Below, piece after piece: positions 32,487 to 44,000 of a stretch of 64,000 nucleotides of DNA (the stretch's first letter is position 1; every line of letters begins with the position of its first letter). The position numbers and the translations under genes are program-made. This stretch comes from Procambarus clarkii (taxonomy: Eukaryota > Arthropoda > Malacostraca > Decapoda > Cambaridae): positions 932,591 to 996,590 of the forward strand of contig NC_091177.1 in the NCBI RefSeq assembly GCF_040958095.1, given 5' to 3'. The notes under the pieces are model-generated. The model was not told where the DNA came from. It worked only from the letters and a program-made list of their open reading frames with translations, and did no database searches.

Positions 32487-32995
32487 GATTTGTGTGTGTG
32501 TGTAAGTGTTATTTGTTAAACATTTACAAAAGTTGTTAATAATGTGCATTTGTTTGTATATTTTTATCATTCAAGGATAAAAAAAGCGGTTGACTAAAAT
32601 GACTAAATTGTTCTTGTTGACTAAAAATCAGTGACACGTGCATTATTTAGAAGCATTCTTGAGTCTCATTTGTTTTGTGTTTGTCGTCTCAATGGGCACT
32701 TATAGGTACAGGTCCCTATATTCCTTGGCAGGTTGACCAGGTCGTTATCTCTAGACAATTTTGACATACGTCAAGACAATCACACGTGTAATTGAAGAGT
32801 AAACAAACGAAGACTCGGGATAAGTAAAAAGAAACATGACAAGAGGCGCGATATATCTCTTGTATATTGACATATATAAGAGAATCTATACTATAAGAGA
32901 AAATGTCGATCCGTTGGAATTTGGTTTATTTTCATGTGTCGATTTTTTTGGGGGTAAGACAAGCCCCAAGCATTAATATATTTATCTTCTAACAA
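32251..32995. other. Unassigned sequence with an (ATT)n tract
   Basis: (ATT)n at about 32417-32486. Otherwise nothing recognised. Confidence 0.6.
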
Positions 32996-32999
32996 AGTG

Positions 33000-33476
33000 G
33001 GCGCTGGTGTGGGTGTGTTGGCGCTGGTGTGGGTGCTGGTGTGGGCGTGTGGGTGTGTGGGTGCTGGTGTGGGTGTGTGGGTGCTGGTGTGGCTGTGTGG
33101 GTGCTGGTGTGGGTGTGTGGGTGCTGGTGTGGGCGTGTGGGTGCTGGTGTGGACGTGTGGGTGCTGGTGTGGGCGCTGGTGTGGGTGCTGGTGTGGGCGT
33201 GTGGGCGCTTGTGTGGGCGTGTGGGTGCTGGTGTGGCTGTGTGGGTGCTGGTGTGGGTGTGTGGGTGCTGGTGTGGGCGTGTGGGTGCTGGTGTGGACGT
33301 GTGGGTGCTGGTGTGGCTGTGTGGGTGCTGGTGTGGGTGTGTGGGTGCTGGTGTGGGTGTGTGGGTGTTGGTGTGGGCGTGTGGGCGCTGGTGTGGGCGT
33401 GTGGGTGCTGGTGTGGCTGTGTGGGTGCTGGTGTGGGTGTGTGGGTGCTGGTGTGGGCGTGTGGGTGCTGGTGTGC
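33000..33476. repeat. Minisatellite, 20-bp unit, ~24 copies
   Basis: The unit is GTGCTGGTGTGGGTGTGTGG with C/T and A variants at one position. Open frames rich in Val, Cys, Gly and Trp are artefacts. Confidence 0.95.
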
Positions 33477-33786
33477 GTTCAATAGTGAACTAAAGAAGAT
33501 GCATTGCTTCACGCAGTTCCTCATCTGTCACCCTCACTCTCTCTTCCCTTGGTCCCTCCTACGTCCTTATCCTCGCCTCTCCCTCTTCCTTGCGCCTTCC
33601 TTCCCTTTCTCTCATCCTCTTCGTTACGTTCGTCTCTTTGGCTCTTTTTGTTCGTGGTCTCTTCCGTCTAGTGGCCTCCTATTTTTCCATTCTTCCTGTT
33701 TCTCATTTATCACTGTTCCGTACCTCTTCCTGGCTCTGCCTTTTCCTTGCGTGATCCTTCTCCCTGTCTTCTACCTTCTTCCCTGG
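33477..33786. other. Pyrimidine-rich unassigned sequence
   Basis: C/T-rich plus strand; no feature recognised. Confidence 0.45.
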
Positions 33787-33820
33787 TTCGATTCCCGCAC
33801 AAGATTGTGCGGGAATCGAA
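33787..33820. repeat. Perfect palindrome built from a tRNA B box
   Basis: 16-bp arms TTCGATTCCCGCACAA around a two-base loop. With the preceding GG the left arm is a Pol III B box (GGTTCGATTCC). It abuts a LINE 3' end. Confidence 0.85.
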
Positions 33821-33822
33821 TT

Positions 33823-33985
33823 ATTATTATTAACATCTTTATTGACAAAAATTAATTACAATTTTGCCTAATTTGAGTGATTCAATTAGGTGTTATTAAA
33901 GTGAGGATAATGGTGGTATTCACTGCCACACAGGCCAGAGGGTCATACACAACACAATAGGTCAAAACTGTCGGCTGAAGCACAC
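33823..33985 (-). repeat. I-type LINE 3' UTR end with (AAT)n tail
   Basis: Third copy of the 18317-18480 3' end. Confidence 0.75.
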
Positions 33986-34063
33986 ACGAAGGTGACAGAT
34001 GAGAACGTCGGAGAATGTCGACCGATCTAACTTTTCATTATGGACATTCCTCTCATTCTCGCA

Positions 34064-34314
34064 GGGCCGGTCGGCCGAGCGGACAGCACGCTGGACTTGT
34101 CATCCTGTGGTCCTGGGTTCGATCCCAGGCTCCGGCGAGAAACAATGGGCAGAGTTTCTTTCACCCTATGCCCCTGTTACCTAGCAGTAAAATAGGTACC
34201 TGGGTGTTAGCCAGCTGTCACGGGCTGCTTCCTGGGGATGGAGGCCTGGTCGAGGACTGGGCCGCGGGGACACTAAAGCCCCGAAATCATCTTAAGATAA
34301 CCTCAAGATAACCT
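34064..34314 (+). mobile_element. Main tRNA-headed SINE, full length
   Basis: GGGCCGGTCGGCCGAGCGG head, B box GGGTTCGATCCCAGG, tail AAGATAACCTCAAGATAACC. The CTCCGGCG end of the head differs from the GCGCCGGCG of other copies. Confidence 0.92.
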
Positions 34315-34493
34315 CCTTCCATCTCCATCTTGGTAACTTTCTGGAACTAAATGGCCGGATTATTTTACTCTTGTTCATATTTACTTTCTCAGATGTCTAT
34401 AGACTACACTTTGAAATTTTTGAGAGGGAATTTCTCTCTCTCTCTCCGTCTATTTTTTGATGGGGTTAGGAAAGTTAATTGGGGGGGGGGGGG

Positions 34494-34665
34494 AATAATA
34501 ATAATGATATTTATAGGAGAAAGCGCCAAGCCATTACGACTATATAGCACTTGGAAGGGACCCGGATAAGGATTTGGGATGGAATAGGGGGAAGGAATAG
34601 TGCCCAACCACTTGGACGGTCGGGGATTGAACGCCGACCTGCATGAAACGAGACCTTCTTTTGTC
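34494..34665 (-). mobile_element. SINE-like dispersed repeat
   Basis: Contains GAGAAAGCGCCAAGCCATTA, ATATAGCACTTGGAAGGG and, inverted, a B-box-like GGCGTTCAATCCCCG. A related piece lies at 2676-2745 and a short one at 35150-35175. Confidence 0.5.
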
Positions 34666-34929
34666 TCTTGGTGGTGAGTGGGGGGGGGGTAAGACATTGT
34701 CTTCTGCGTGTCCTCGCTTTCTATCCTCACCCTTTTTTTTTTAATCCCTCCATAGTCTCCAAGTTTTCCTCCCACTTGTTTCTCCTTTCTGTTTATCATT
34801 CTGTGCTTCCTAAACCCCTATTTGTTTCTGTTTCCCCCCTGTCCACTCTCCTCTTTCTTGTGACGTTCCCAGTACACTGGTGAGTGACTCGGTCACCGAG
34901 TGTGTGTATGTGTTCTCTGTAATTCTTCT
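34666..34929. other. Pyrimidine-rich unassigned sequence
   Basis: No feature recognised. Confidence 0.4.
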
Positions 34930-34944
34930 GTTTTAGAAGGATCT

Positions 34945-35132
34945 CGTGTTGTGAAAGGTGGGGCCAGTGCCAGCAGTATTGTAGGCTGTGAAAGGTGGGG
35001 CCAGTGCCAGCAGTATTGTAGGCTGTGAAAGGTGGGGCCAGTGCCAGAAGTACTAAAGGCTGTGAAAGGTGGGGCCAGTGCCAGCAGTATTGACGGTTGT
35101 GAAAGGTGGGGCTCAGTCCCAGCAGCATTCAA
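34945..35132. repeat. Minisatellite, ~37-bp unit, five copies
   Basis: Unit TGTGAAAGGTGGGGCCAGTG followed by CCAGCAGTATTGTAGGC; the last copy is diverged. Confidence 0.93.
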
Positions 35133-35267
35133 GGCGGGAAGGGAATTATCATGGGGAAAGCGACAAGCCATTGCGCCAAGCACAAGGCGATTTAATATTT
35201 GGGAACATCGTCGTAGAATGTCTGGGATTTGTGGTTTTCATAATCCACACTATTATGTTCCTGGGTT

Positions 35268-35353
35268 GAACGTCAGACGTCGCTGACATCAGTGTCAGAC
35301 GTCGCTGACATCAGTGTCAGACGTCGCTGACATCAGTGTCAGACGTCGCTGAC
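35268..35353. repeat. Minisatellite, 22-bp unit, four copies, then (CA)n
   Basis: Unit CAGACGTCGCTGACATCAGT plus GT. The TGACATCAGTGTCA part is itself an inverted repeat. A (CA)n tract follows at 35354-35373. Confidence 0.93.
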
Positions 35354-35459
35354 ACACACACACACACACACACTACTTTACACATCGCTTCCGTCGTCTT
35401 GTATTCAGTTTATGTTCCGCGTTTGATCCACAGAGCTGTGCTTGATGGAGTTGGTAAAG

Positions 35460-36110
<651 letters not shown>

Positions 36111-36649
36111 CCCCCCGACCCAATATTACGAGACTGAGGTCTTGAGCACAATATTATGAGAGAGAATCCTGTCGGAGTGACTTGGGCGGCCCTAGTTACA
36201 CTAATCTACCACGTTTGCCGCCATTTTCTTTCTCGCTTTCCTCCCCTGTTCCTCGCTTTCCCGCGTTTTCCTTCACTCTTCCTCACTCTCTCTCTCCTTT
36301 GCTCGCCCCTCACTCTTCTTCGCCCTCTCTCATCTTTCGCTTTCCCTTCCTCTCTCTCTCTCGTTCTCCTTTGCTCTTCCTGGCTCTTTCGCTCTTTCTC
36401 ATGCTCTTCTTTCTCACTCTTCTGCAGCTTATCCTCCTCCTTGTTTCTCTCTAGTATTGCTGTCAGCTTCTCTCATGCTTCTTATTTCACTCTCAGAGTA
36501 TCTTGCACTCGCTCTGCCTCATTCATGCTTCCCCCCATGATCTCTTGCACTCTTGGTTCGTTTATCGTATCATTCACTGCGATTCACTCATTTTTTGCCA
36601 CCTTGATTCACTCGTGGCACCACTCTGAAGCCCTGTCCTCTGAAGCCCT
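36111..36649. other. Pyrimidine-rich unassigned sequence
   Basis: Ser/Leu/Phe-rich open frames follow base composition only. Confidence 0.45.
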
Positions 36650-36745
36650 GAAACTCTGCCCATTGTTTCTCGCCGGCGCCTGGGATCGAACCCAGGACCA
36701 CAAGATCACAAGTCCAGCGTGCTGTCTGCTCGGCCGACCGGCTCC
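36650..36745 (-). mobile_element. Main SINE, head only
   Basis: The tRNA-like head of the main SINE up to TTGTGATCTTGTGGTCC, B box and AACAATGGGCAGAGTTTC; the 3' two thirds are missing. Confidence 0.88.
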
Positions 36746-36849
36746 GGTCGGCGGAAAAACTTGAATTTCTTTTGAAATCTCACCAGAGATTTTCAAATCC
36801 ATTTAGTGAATGGATTTTAAGAATGTCAAAATTGAGGAAATCTTTGCTG

Positions 36850-37226
36850 TTAGGCTAGGTTAGGTTAGGTTAGGTTAGGTTAGGCTAGGTTAGGTTAGGT
36901 TAGGTTAGGTTAGGTTAGGTTAGGCTAGGCTAGGTTAGGTTAGGCTAGGTTAGGTTAGGTTAGGTTAGGTTAGGTTAGGTTAGGCTAGGTTAGGCTAGGC
37001 TAGGTTAGGCTAGGCTAGGTTAGGTTAGGTTAGGTTAGGTTAGGTTAGGCTAGGTTAGGCTAGGCTAGGTTAGGTTAGGTTAGGCTAGGTTAGGCTAGGC
37101 TAGGCTAGGTTAGGCTAGGCTAGGTTAGGTTAGGCTAGGCTAGGTTAGGTTAGGCTAGGCTAGGTTAGGTTAGGTTAGGTTAGGTTAGGCTAGGTTAGGT
37201 TAGGTTAGGTTAGGTTAGGTTAGGCT
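36850..37226 (+). repeat. Interstitial telomere-type array (TTAGG)n with CTAGG variants
   Basis: About 75 pentamers of TTAGG, with TTAGGCTAGG interspersed. TTAGG is the arthropod telomere repeat. The array is flanked by SINEs about 105 bp to the left and 37 bp to the right. Confidence 0.95.
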
Positions 37227-37262
37227 ATTTGTTGTACGGTTTTCCCTTTTCCAAAACTTTAG

Positions 37263-37512
37263 GGAGCCGGTCGGCCGAGCGGACAGCACACTGGACTTGT
37301 GATCCTGTGGTCCCGGGTTCGATCCCGGGCGCCGGGGAGAAACAATGGGCAGCGTTTCTTTCACCCTATGCCCCTGTTACCTAGCAGTAAAATAGGTGCC
37401 TGGGTGTTAGTCAGCTGTCACGGGCTGCTTCCTGGGGGTGGAGGCCTGGTCGAGGACCGGGCCGCGAGGACACTAAAAACCCCGAGATCATCTCAAGATA
37501 ACCTCAAGATAA
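37263..37512 (+). mobile_element. Main tRNA-headed SINE, full length
   Basis: Complete head, B box GGGTTCGATCCCGGG, body and AAGATAACCTCAAGATAAC tail. Confidence 0.92.
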
Positions 37513-37624
37513 CTTTCCAAGCAACGACAAAAGGTTTTGAGTGGTTTATACAACTTTGGGTGTATAATCACTCTGTATAATTATCGTTGCTCTCCCCTGC
37601 TGGCTGTGTAGTGGTTGAGGTGGT

Positions 37625-37770
37625 TATCTTATCTTGAGGTTATCTTGAGATGATTTCGGGGCTTTAGTGTCCCCGCGGCCCGGTCCTCGACCAGGCCTCC
37701 ACCCCCAGGAAGCAGCCCGTGACAGCTGACTAACTCCCAGGTACCTATTTACTGCTAGGTAACAGGGGCA
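37625..37770 (-). mobile_element. Main SINE, 3' half
   Basis: Minus strand: TAGCAGTAAATAGGTACC through GGCCTGGTCGAGGACCGGG to the AAGATAACCTCAAGATAAGA tail. It faces the copy at 37263-37512, so the two tails form an inverted pair. Confidence 0.88.
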
Positions 37771-37964
37771 TTCCTAGCAGTTACAACACCATCACAACAA
37801 CCTTTATAAAATATTTTAAACATTTATACGTGAAGTTTTATTTGTCTTTTATATATATATATTTTTCTACTTAGATGGGGGAACCCGGGGTTACCAGGGG
37901 TCGGGCTCCCCCATTCCCCCCCCCTTGTCTACCCCCTCTCTTTCCCGCTCTCCCTTCTTATCTT
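37771..37964. other. Unassigned sequence
   Basis: No feature recognised. Confidence 0.4.
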
Positions 37965-39145
<1,181 letters not shown>

Positions 39146-39257
39146 TTACTTGGGCGGAGTATGAGTATTTATGACTCGTATGTTCACTTCAGTAAGATTA
39201 TGCCCCCATGTGTTTAACAACTTCTTCTGCTCTGTTGAATCTGAATTGACATCTTAT

Positions 39258-40283
39258 TGGGGTTGTAACTGTGCACTGTGTTAGATAATGTTCCGGTGGT
39301 CTGTTGTGGTTGTAACTGTGCACTGTGTTAGATAATGTTCCGGTGGTCTGTTGTGGTTGTAACTCTGCACTGTGTTAGATAATGTTCCGGTGGTCTGTTG
39401 TGGTTGTAACTGTGCACTGTGTTAGATAATGTTCCGGTGGTCTGTTGTGGTTGTAACTGTGCACTGTGTTAGATAATGTTCCGGTGGTCTGTTGTGGTTG
39501 TAACTCTGCACTGTGTTAGATAATGTTCCGGTGGTCTGTTGTGGTTGTAACTCTGCACTGTGTTAGATAATGTTCCGGTGGTCTGTTGTGGTTGTAACTC
39601 TGCACTGTGTTAGATAATGTTCCGGTGGTCTGTTGTGGTTGTAACTCTGCACTGTGTTAGATAATGTTCCGGTGGTCTGTTGTGGTTGTAACTGTGCACT
39701 GTGTTAGATAATGTTCCGGTGGTCTGTTGTGGTTGTAACTGTGCACTGTGTTAGATAATGTTCCGGTGGTCTGTTGTGGTTGTAACTGTGCACTGTGTTA
39801 GATAATGTTCCGGTGGTCTGTTGTGGTTGTAACTCTGCACTGTGTTAGATAATGTTCCGGTGGTCTGTTGTGGTTGTAACTGTGCACTGTGTTAGATAAT
39901 GTTCCGGTGGTCTGTTGTGGTTGTAACTCTGCACTGTGTTAGATAATGTTCCGGTGGTCTGTTGTGGTTGTAACTGTGCACTGTGTTAGATATTGTTCCG
40001 GTGGTCTGTTGTGGTTGTAACTCTGCACTGTGTTAGATAATGTTCCGGTGGTCTGTTGTGGTTGTAACTCTGCACTGTGTTAGATAATGTTCCGGTGGTC
40101 TGTTGTGGTTGTAACTGTGCACTGTGTTAGATAATGTTCCGGTGGTCTGTTGTGGTTGTAACTGTGCACTGTGTTAGATAATGTTCCGGTGGTCTGTTGT
40201 GGTTGTAACTGTGCACTGTGTTAGATAATGTTCCGGTGGTCTGTTGTGGTTGTAACTGTGCACTGTGTTAGATAATGTTTCAG
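39258..40283. repeat. 47-bp satellite, ~22 copies, derived from LINE ORF2
   Basis: The unit contains GTTAGATAATGTTCCGGTGG and TTGTGGTTGTAACTGTGCAC with a G/C variant. On the minus strand the unit includes ACATTATCTAACACAGTGC, which in the adjoining LINE codes HYLTQC of the terminal zinc motif. The unit junction uses CAGACCAC, present twice 47 bases apart at the LINE edge. Confidence 0.93.
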
Positions 40284-40694
40284 TGGTCTGTCGGGCATTT
40301 CTCCACAGTGCTGACATTTCCTCTCATCTTCCGGAACCTGTAAGCCTATTTCCCATGCACATGGGTATCCAAGCCTGATGCGATGTAAGTGTACTTCTGT
40401 TGTTCTACTGCTCCCTTTCATCAAACTAAGTGGTTCGTAGCTGGTTGAATTCTTGTACCAACCCGCAGATCCTGATGTTGCAACTGCTGTGTTGTGGTCA
40501 CTGTACATCTTTTGCATTGCTGTTTCTAATTACTTTCTTAATCTGTGATAGACTCTGTGGTATGTAAATGTCTACATTTCTTCTTTTAGTTGCAAATTTT
40601 GCAGCTTCGTCTGCAATGTCATTTCCTATTATTCCCACATGACTTGGCATAAGGCATGACTTGGCATTTTGTGTTGAATGCCTTGTGTTGTGTT

Positions 40695-41035
40695 GAAAAT
40701 AGTTTAATTCTGGATGCCCCAGTAGTCTTACGTTGAGTGACCCAGTAGTTTTGTGTTGAGTGACCCAGTAGTTTTGTGTTGAGTGACCCAGTAGTTTTGT
40801 GTTGAGTGACCCAGTAGTTTTGTGTTGAGTGACCCAGTAGTTTTGTGTTGAGTGACCCAGTAGTTTTGTGTTGAGTGACCCAGTAGTTTTGTGTTGAGTG
40901 ATACAGTAGTTTTGTGTTGAGTGATACAGTAGTTTTGTGTTGAGTGATACAGTAGTTTTGTGTTGAGTGATACAGTAGTTTTGTGTTGAGTGATACAGTA
41001 GTTTTGTGTTGAGTGACCCAGTAGTTTTGTGTTAG
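40695..41035. repeat. Minisatellite, 23-bp unit, ~14 copies
   Basis: Unit GTTTTGTGTTGAGTGACCCA plus GTA; a run of five units has ATACA in place of ACCCA. It lies within the LINE relic. Confidence 0.95.
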
Positions 41036-41110
41036 CTGCCTCAGTGTTCGTGACGTGGTAAAGACCTGTGTTCCAGCAATATTTATAAGTTTTCTGGAAG
41101 AGGGGTCGCA

Positions 41111-41640
41111 AAATCGTGGCCCTTTGATGTAGACAATGTTCTTTAGTTGTGCCTATGACATCCCCTGAAGGTTCTGTGGGTCCATTCTACCCCTCCGGCA
41201 TCTCTCTATAGTAAGTTGTTACTCAATAGCTCTGGATTTATTATTTGAGTTTTCCATATATAGATTATGAGATGTTTATCATGTCTGTTCCAAAGAGAAT
41301 ATTTGCGAGTGTTTTTAACCTTCTCTCTACTTCTTCTTCTTCAGTATCATTCGAATTAATGTTACTCTCTCTCCATCCATCTTCTGTTCTGTATCTCACT
41401 CTCTCTTTCTCACCGTCTCGTCCTGTCTTCACCACTCTCCTCCTCCGCCTCCTCCTCCCCCGCCATCATGAATTCGCTCAGCGGTGTCACGGAGGTTTTA
41501 CGTTGGGCGGGAAGGCTTCCGACGGGGCCATGCCATCACCGCCTCTTTTGCCACTATTTATGTCCCGAGCGCGGAGTGAATACATCATTGCGTCCCTCGC
41601 TCTGGGCTCCTTCTGTCTCTTCCTTACTCTCTCTCTCTCG
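41111..41640. other. Unassigned, pyrimidine-rich towards the right
   Basis: An open frame starting at 41245 runs into the following array; its N-terminal part shows no known domain. Confidence 0.4.
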
Positions 41641-42031
41641 CCTCTTGGACCGTCGTGTGGGGTTGTTGGGCCTTCGTGTGGGGTTGTTGGGCCTTCGTGT
41701 GGGGTTGTTGACCCTTCGTGTGGGGTTATTGACCCTTCGTGTGGGGTTGTTGGGCCTTCGGGTGGGGTTGTTGGGCCTTCGGGTGGGGTTGTTGGGCCTT
41801 CGTGTGGGGTTGTTGGGCCTTCGGGTGGGGTTGTTGGGCCTTCGGGTGGGGTTGTTGGGCCTTCGTGTGGGGTTGTTGGGCCTTCGTGTGGGGTTGTTGG
41901 GCCTTCGTGTGGGGTTGTTGGGCCTTCGTGTGGGGTTGTTGGGCCTTCGTGTGAGGTTGTTGGGCCTGCGTGTGGGGTTGTTGGGCCTTCGTGTGGGGTT
42001 GTTGGGCCTACGTGTAACCCCACACGTAGGT
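41641..42031. repeat. Minisatellite, 21-bp unit, ~18 copies, ending in a hairpin
   Basis: Unit GGGCCTTCGTGTGGGGTTGT plus T. Because 21 is a multiple of 3, each frame keeps one peptide (GPSCGVV in one). The array ends with the inverted repeat CCTACGTGT/ACACGTAGG at 42007-42030. Confidence 0.93.
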
Positions 42032-42252
42032 TACAGGTATACCGCTGGAAGATATACCAGCCTTCCATCGGTATACCAGGCAGGGTGGAGGATATACCAG
42101 TTACTGTGAACATTGGCAGCTGTGGCCGGGATGATGATATATGTACATCATCCACTGTCACTTAGAAGTGGTCATGATGGTGAGTGACGGTGATCTCACC
42201 GGTGAATGATGGTGTTTAAAGGTTATGGATCTCTTGAAGCTCCTCCGCTTCC
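42032..42252. other. Unassigned sequence
   Basis: Three occurrences of GATATACCAG within 60 bases; nothing else. Confidence 0.4.
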
Positions 42253-42484
42253 GGACAGGAACCGAAATTGAAATTGAAATAAGTTTATTGAGGTAAAATA
42301 CACACAAAGGGATGAGGTAGCTCAAGCTATTCTCAGCCCGTTCAGTACATCGTGTTAATACATACATAGACACACATCACAAACAATAAACATATTACCA
42401 AACATTCTGAGAGATAAACATATTCATTTCCTCCTTCACAAGTAGTATGGTATCAGACGTACACATAAATACTTTTATGACCTA
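42253..42484 (-). mobile_element. 3' UTR-only copy of the intact I-type element, inverted
   Basis: Minus strand: CCTAGGTCATAAAAGTATTT, ACTACTTGTGAAGGAGGAAA, GAGCTACCTCATCCCTTTGT, then AATTTCAATTTCAATTTCGG. This is nearly identical to 49282-49503. A 5'-truncated insertion of the same family 1.5 kb away in opposite orientation. Confidence 0.9.
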
Positions 42485-42744
42485 GGTGACAGGAACCGAG
42501 GACGCAGCAGGCGTTTCCCCTCTGGATCGCCACACTGAGGCGCAGAAACAAGAAACTGGAAGCTCTTGGGTCTCTGGTGACGTCAATGAGCTTGGAGCCC
42601 AATTCCTTGAGAAATCCCAAGGCACTCTTGCCCCAGGGGCCATGCGTCTCAGACGCTATGGGAACAAAGGTGTATTGACCTTTCAGTCGCCTGTATTTGA
42701 GTGATTTTGCTGTTTCCCTGTGGTTGGCCGCCCCACCTGCTTGA

Positions 42745-43922
<1,178 letters not shown>

Positions 43923-43934
43923 AACGCTCACGTT
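43923..43934. repeat. Target-site duplication, left copy
   Basis: AACGCTCACGTT, repeated exactly at 49507-49518. Confidence 0.9.
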
Positions 43935-43968
43935 CAGTCTTACCTGGGACGCGGTCGGGTCAAGACCT
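43934..43968 (+). promoter_or_regulatory. Internal Pol II promoter of the LINE: initiator and DPE
   Basis: TCAGTC at 43934-43939 fits the arthropod initiator TCAKTY with A+1 at 43936. AGACCT at 43963-43968 occupies +28 to +33 exactly and fits the DPE consensus RGWYVT. No TATA box upstream. Jockey- and I-type elements of Drosophila are known to use such a downstream promoter so that full-length copies keep it. Confidence 0.75.
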
Positions 43969-44000
43969 CTGCTCCGCACCTTCCCCCTCCCCCTCCCCCC

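Larger units (their letters stand above)
39146..41110 (-). mobile_element. I-type LINE, end of ORF2, split by two tandem arrays
   Basis: Minus strand. At 40690-40560, PSHVGIIGNDIADEAAKFAT is the last RNase H motif. At 40450-40290, LHRIRLGYPCAWEIG and the zinc motif CQHCGEMPDRPLKHYLTQC follow. Then come about 1 kb of 47-bp satellite and, at 39255-39146, the C-terminal end EQKKLLNTWGHNLTE ... THTPPK and a stop. LINE coding sequence on both sides of the satellite shows that the array grew inside the gene. A 23-bp array (40695-41035) lies just upstream of the RNase H motif. Frames change between the parts, so it is dead. Confidence 0.75.

Noticed and set aside
32982-33855. Val/Cys/Gly/Trp-rich and His/Pro/Thr-rich frames
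   Set aside because: Product of the 20-bp GTGCTGGTGT array plus flanking pyrimidine-rich DNA.
36850-37226. True chromosome end
   Set aside because: Unique and repeat DNA continues on both sides and many units are the CTAGG variant, so it is interstitial.
41245-42165. 306-codon plus-strand frame
   Set aside because: Two thirds of it is the 21-bp array. The N-terminal part is pyrimidine-rich without a known domain.
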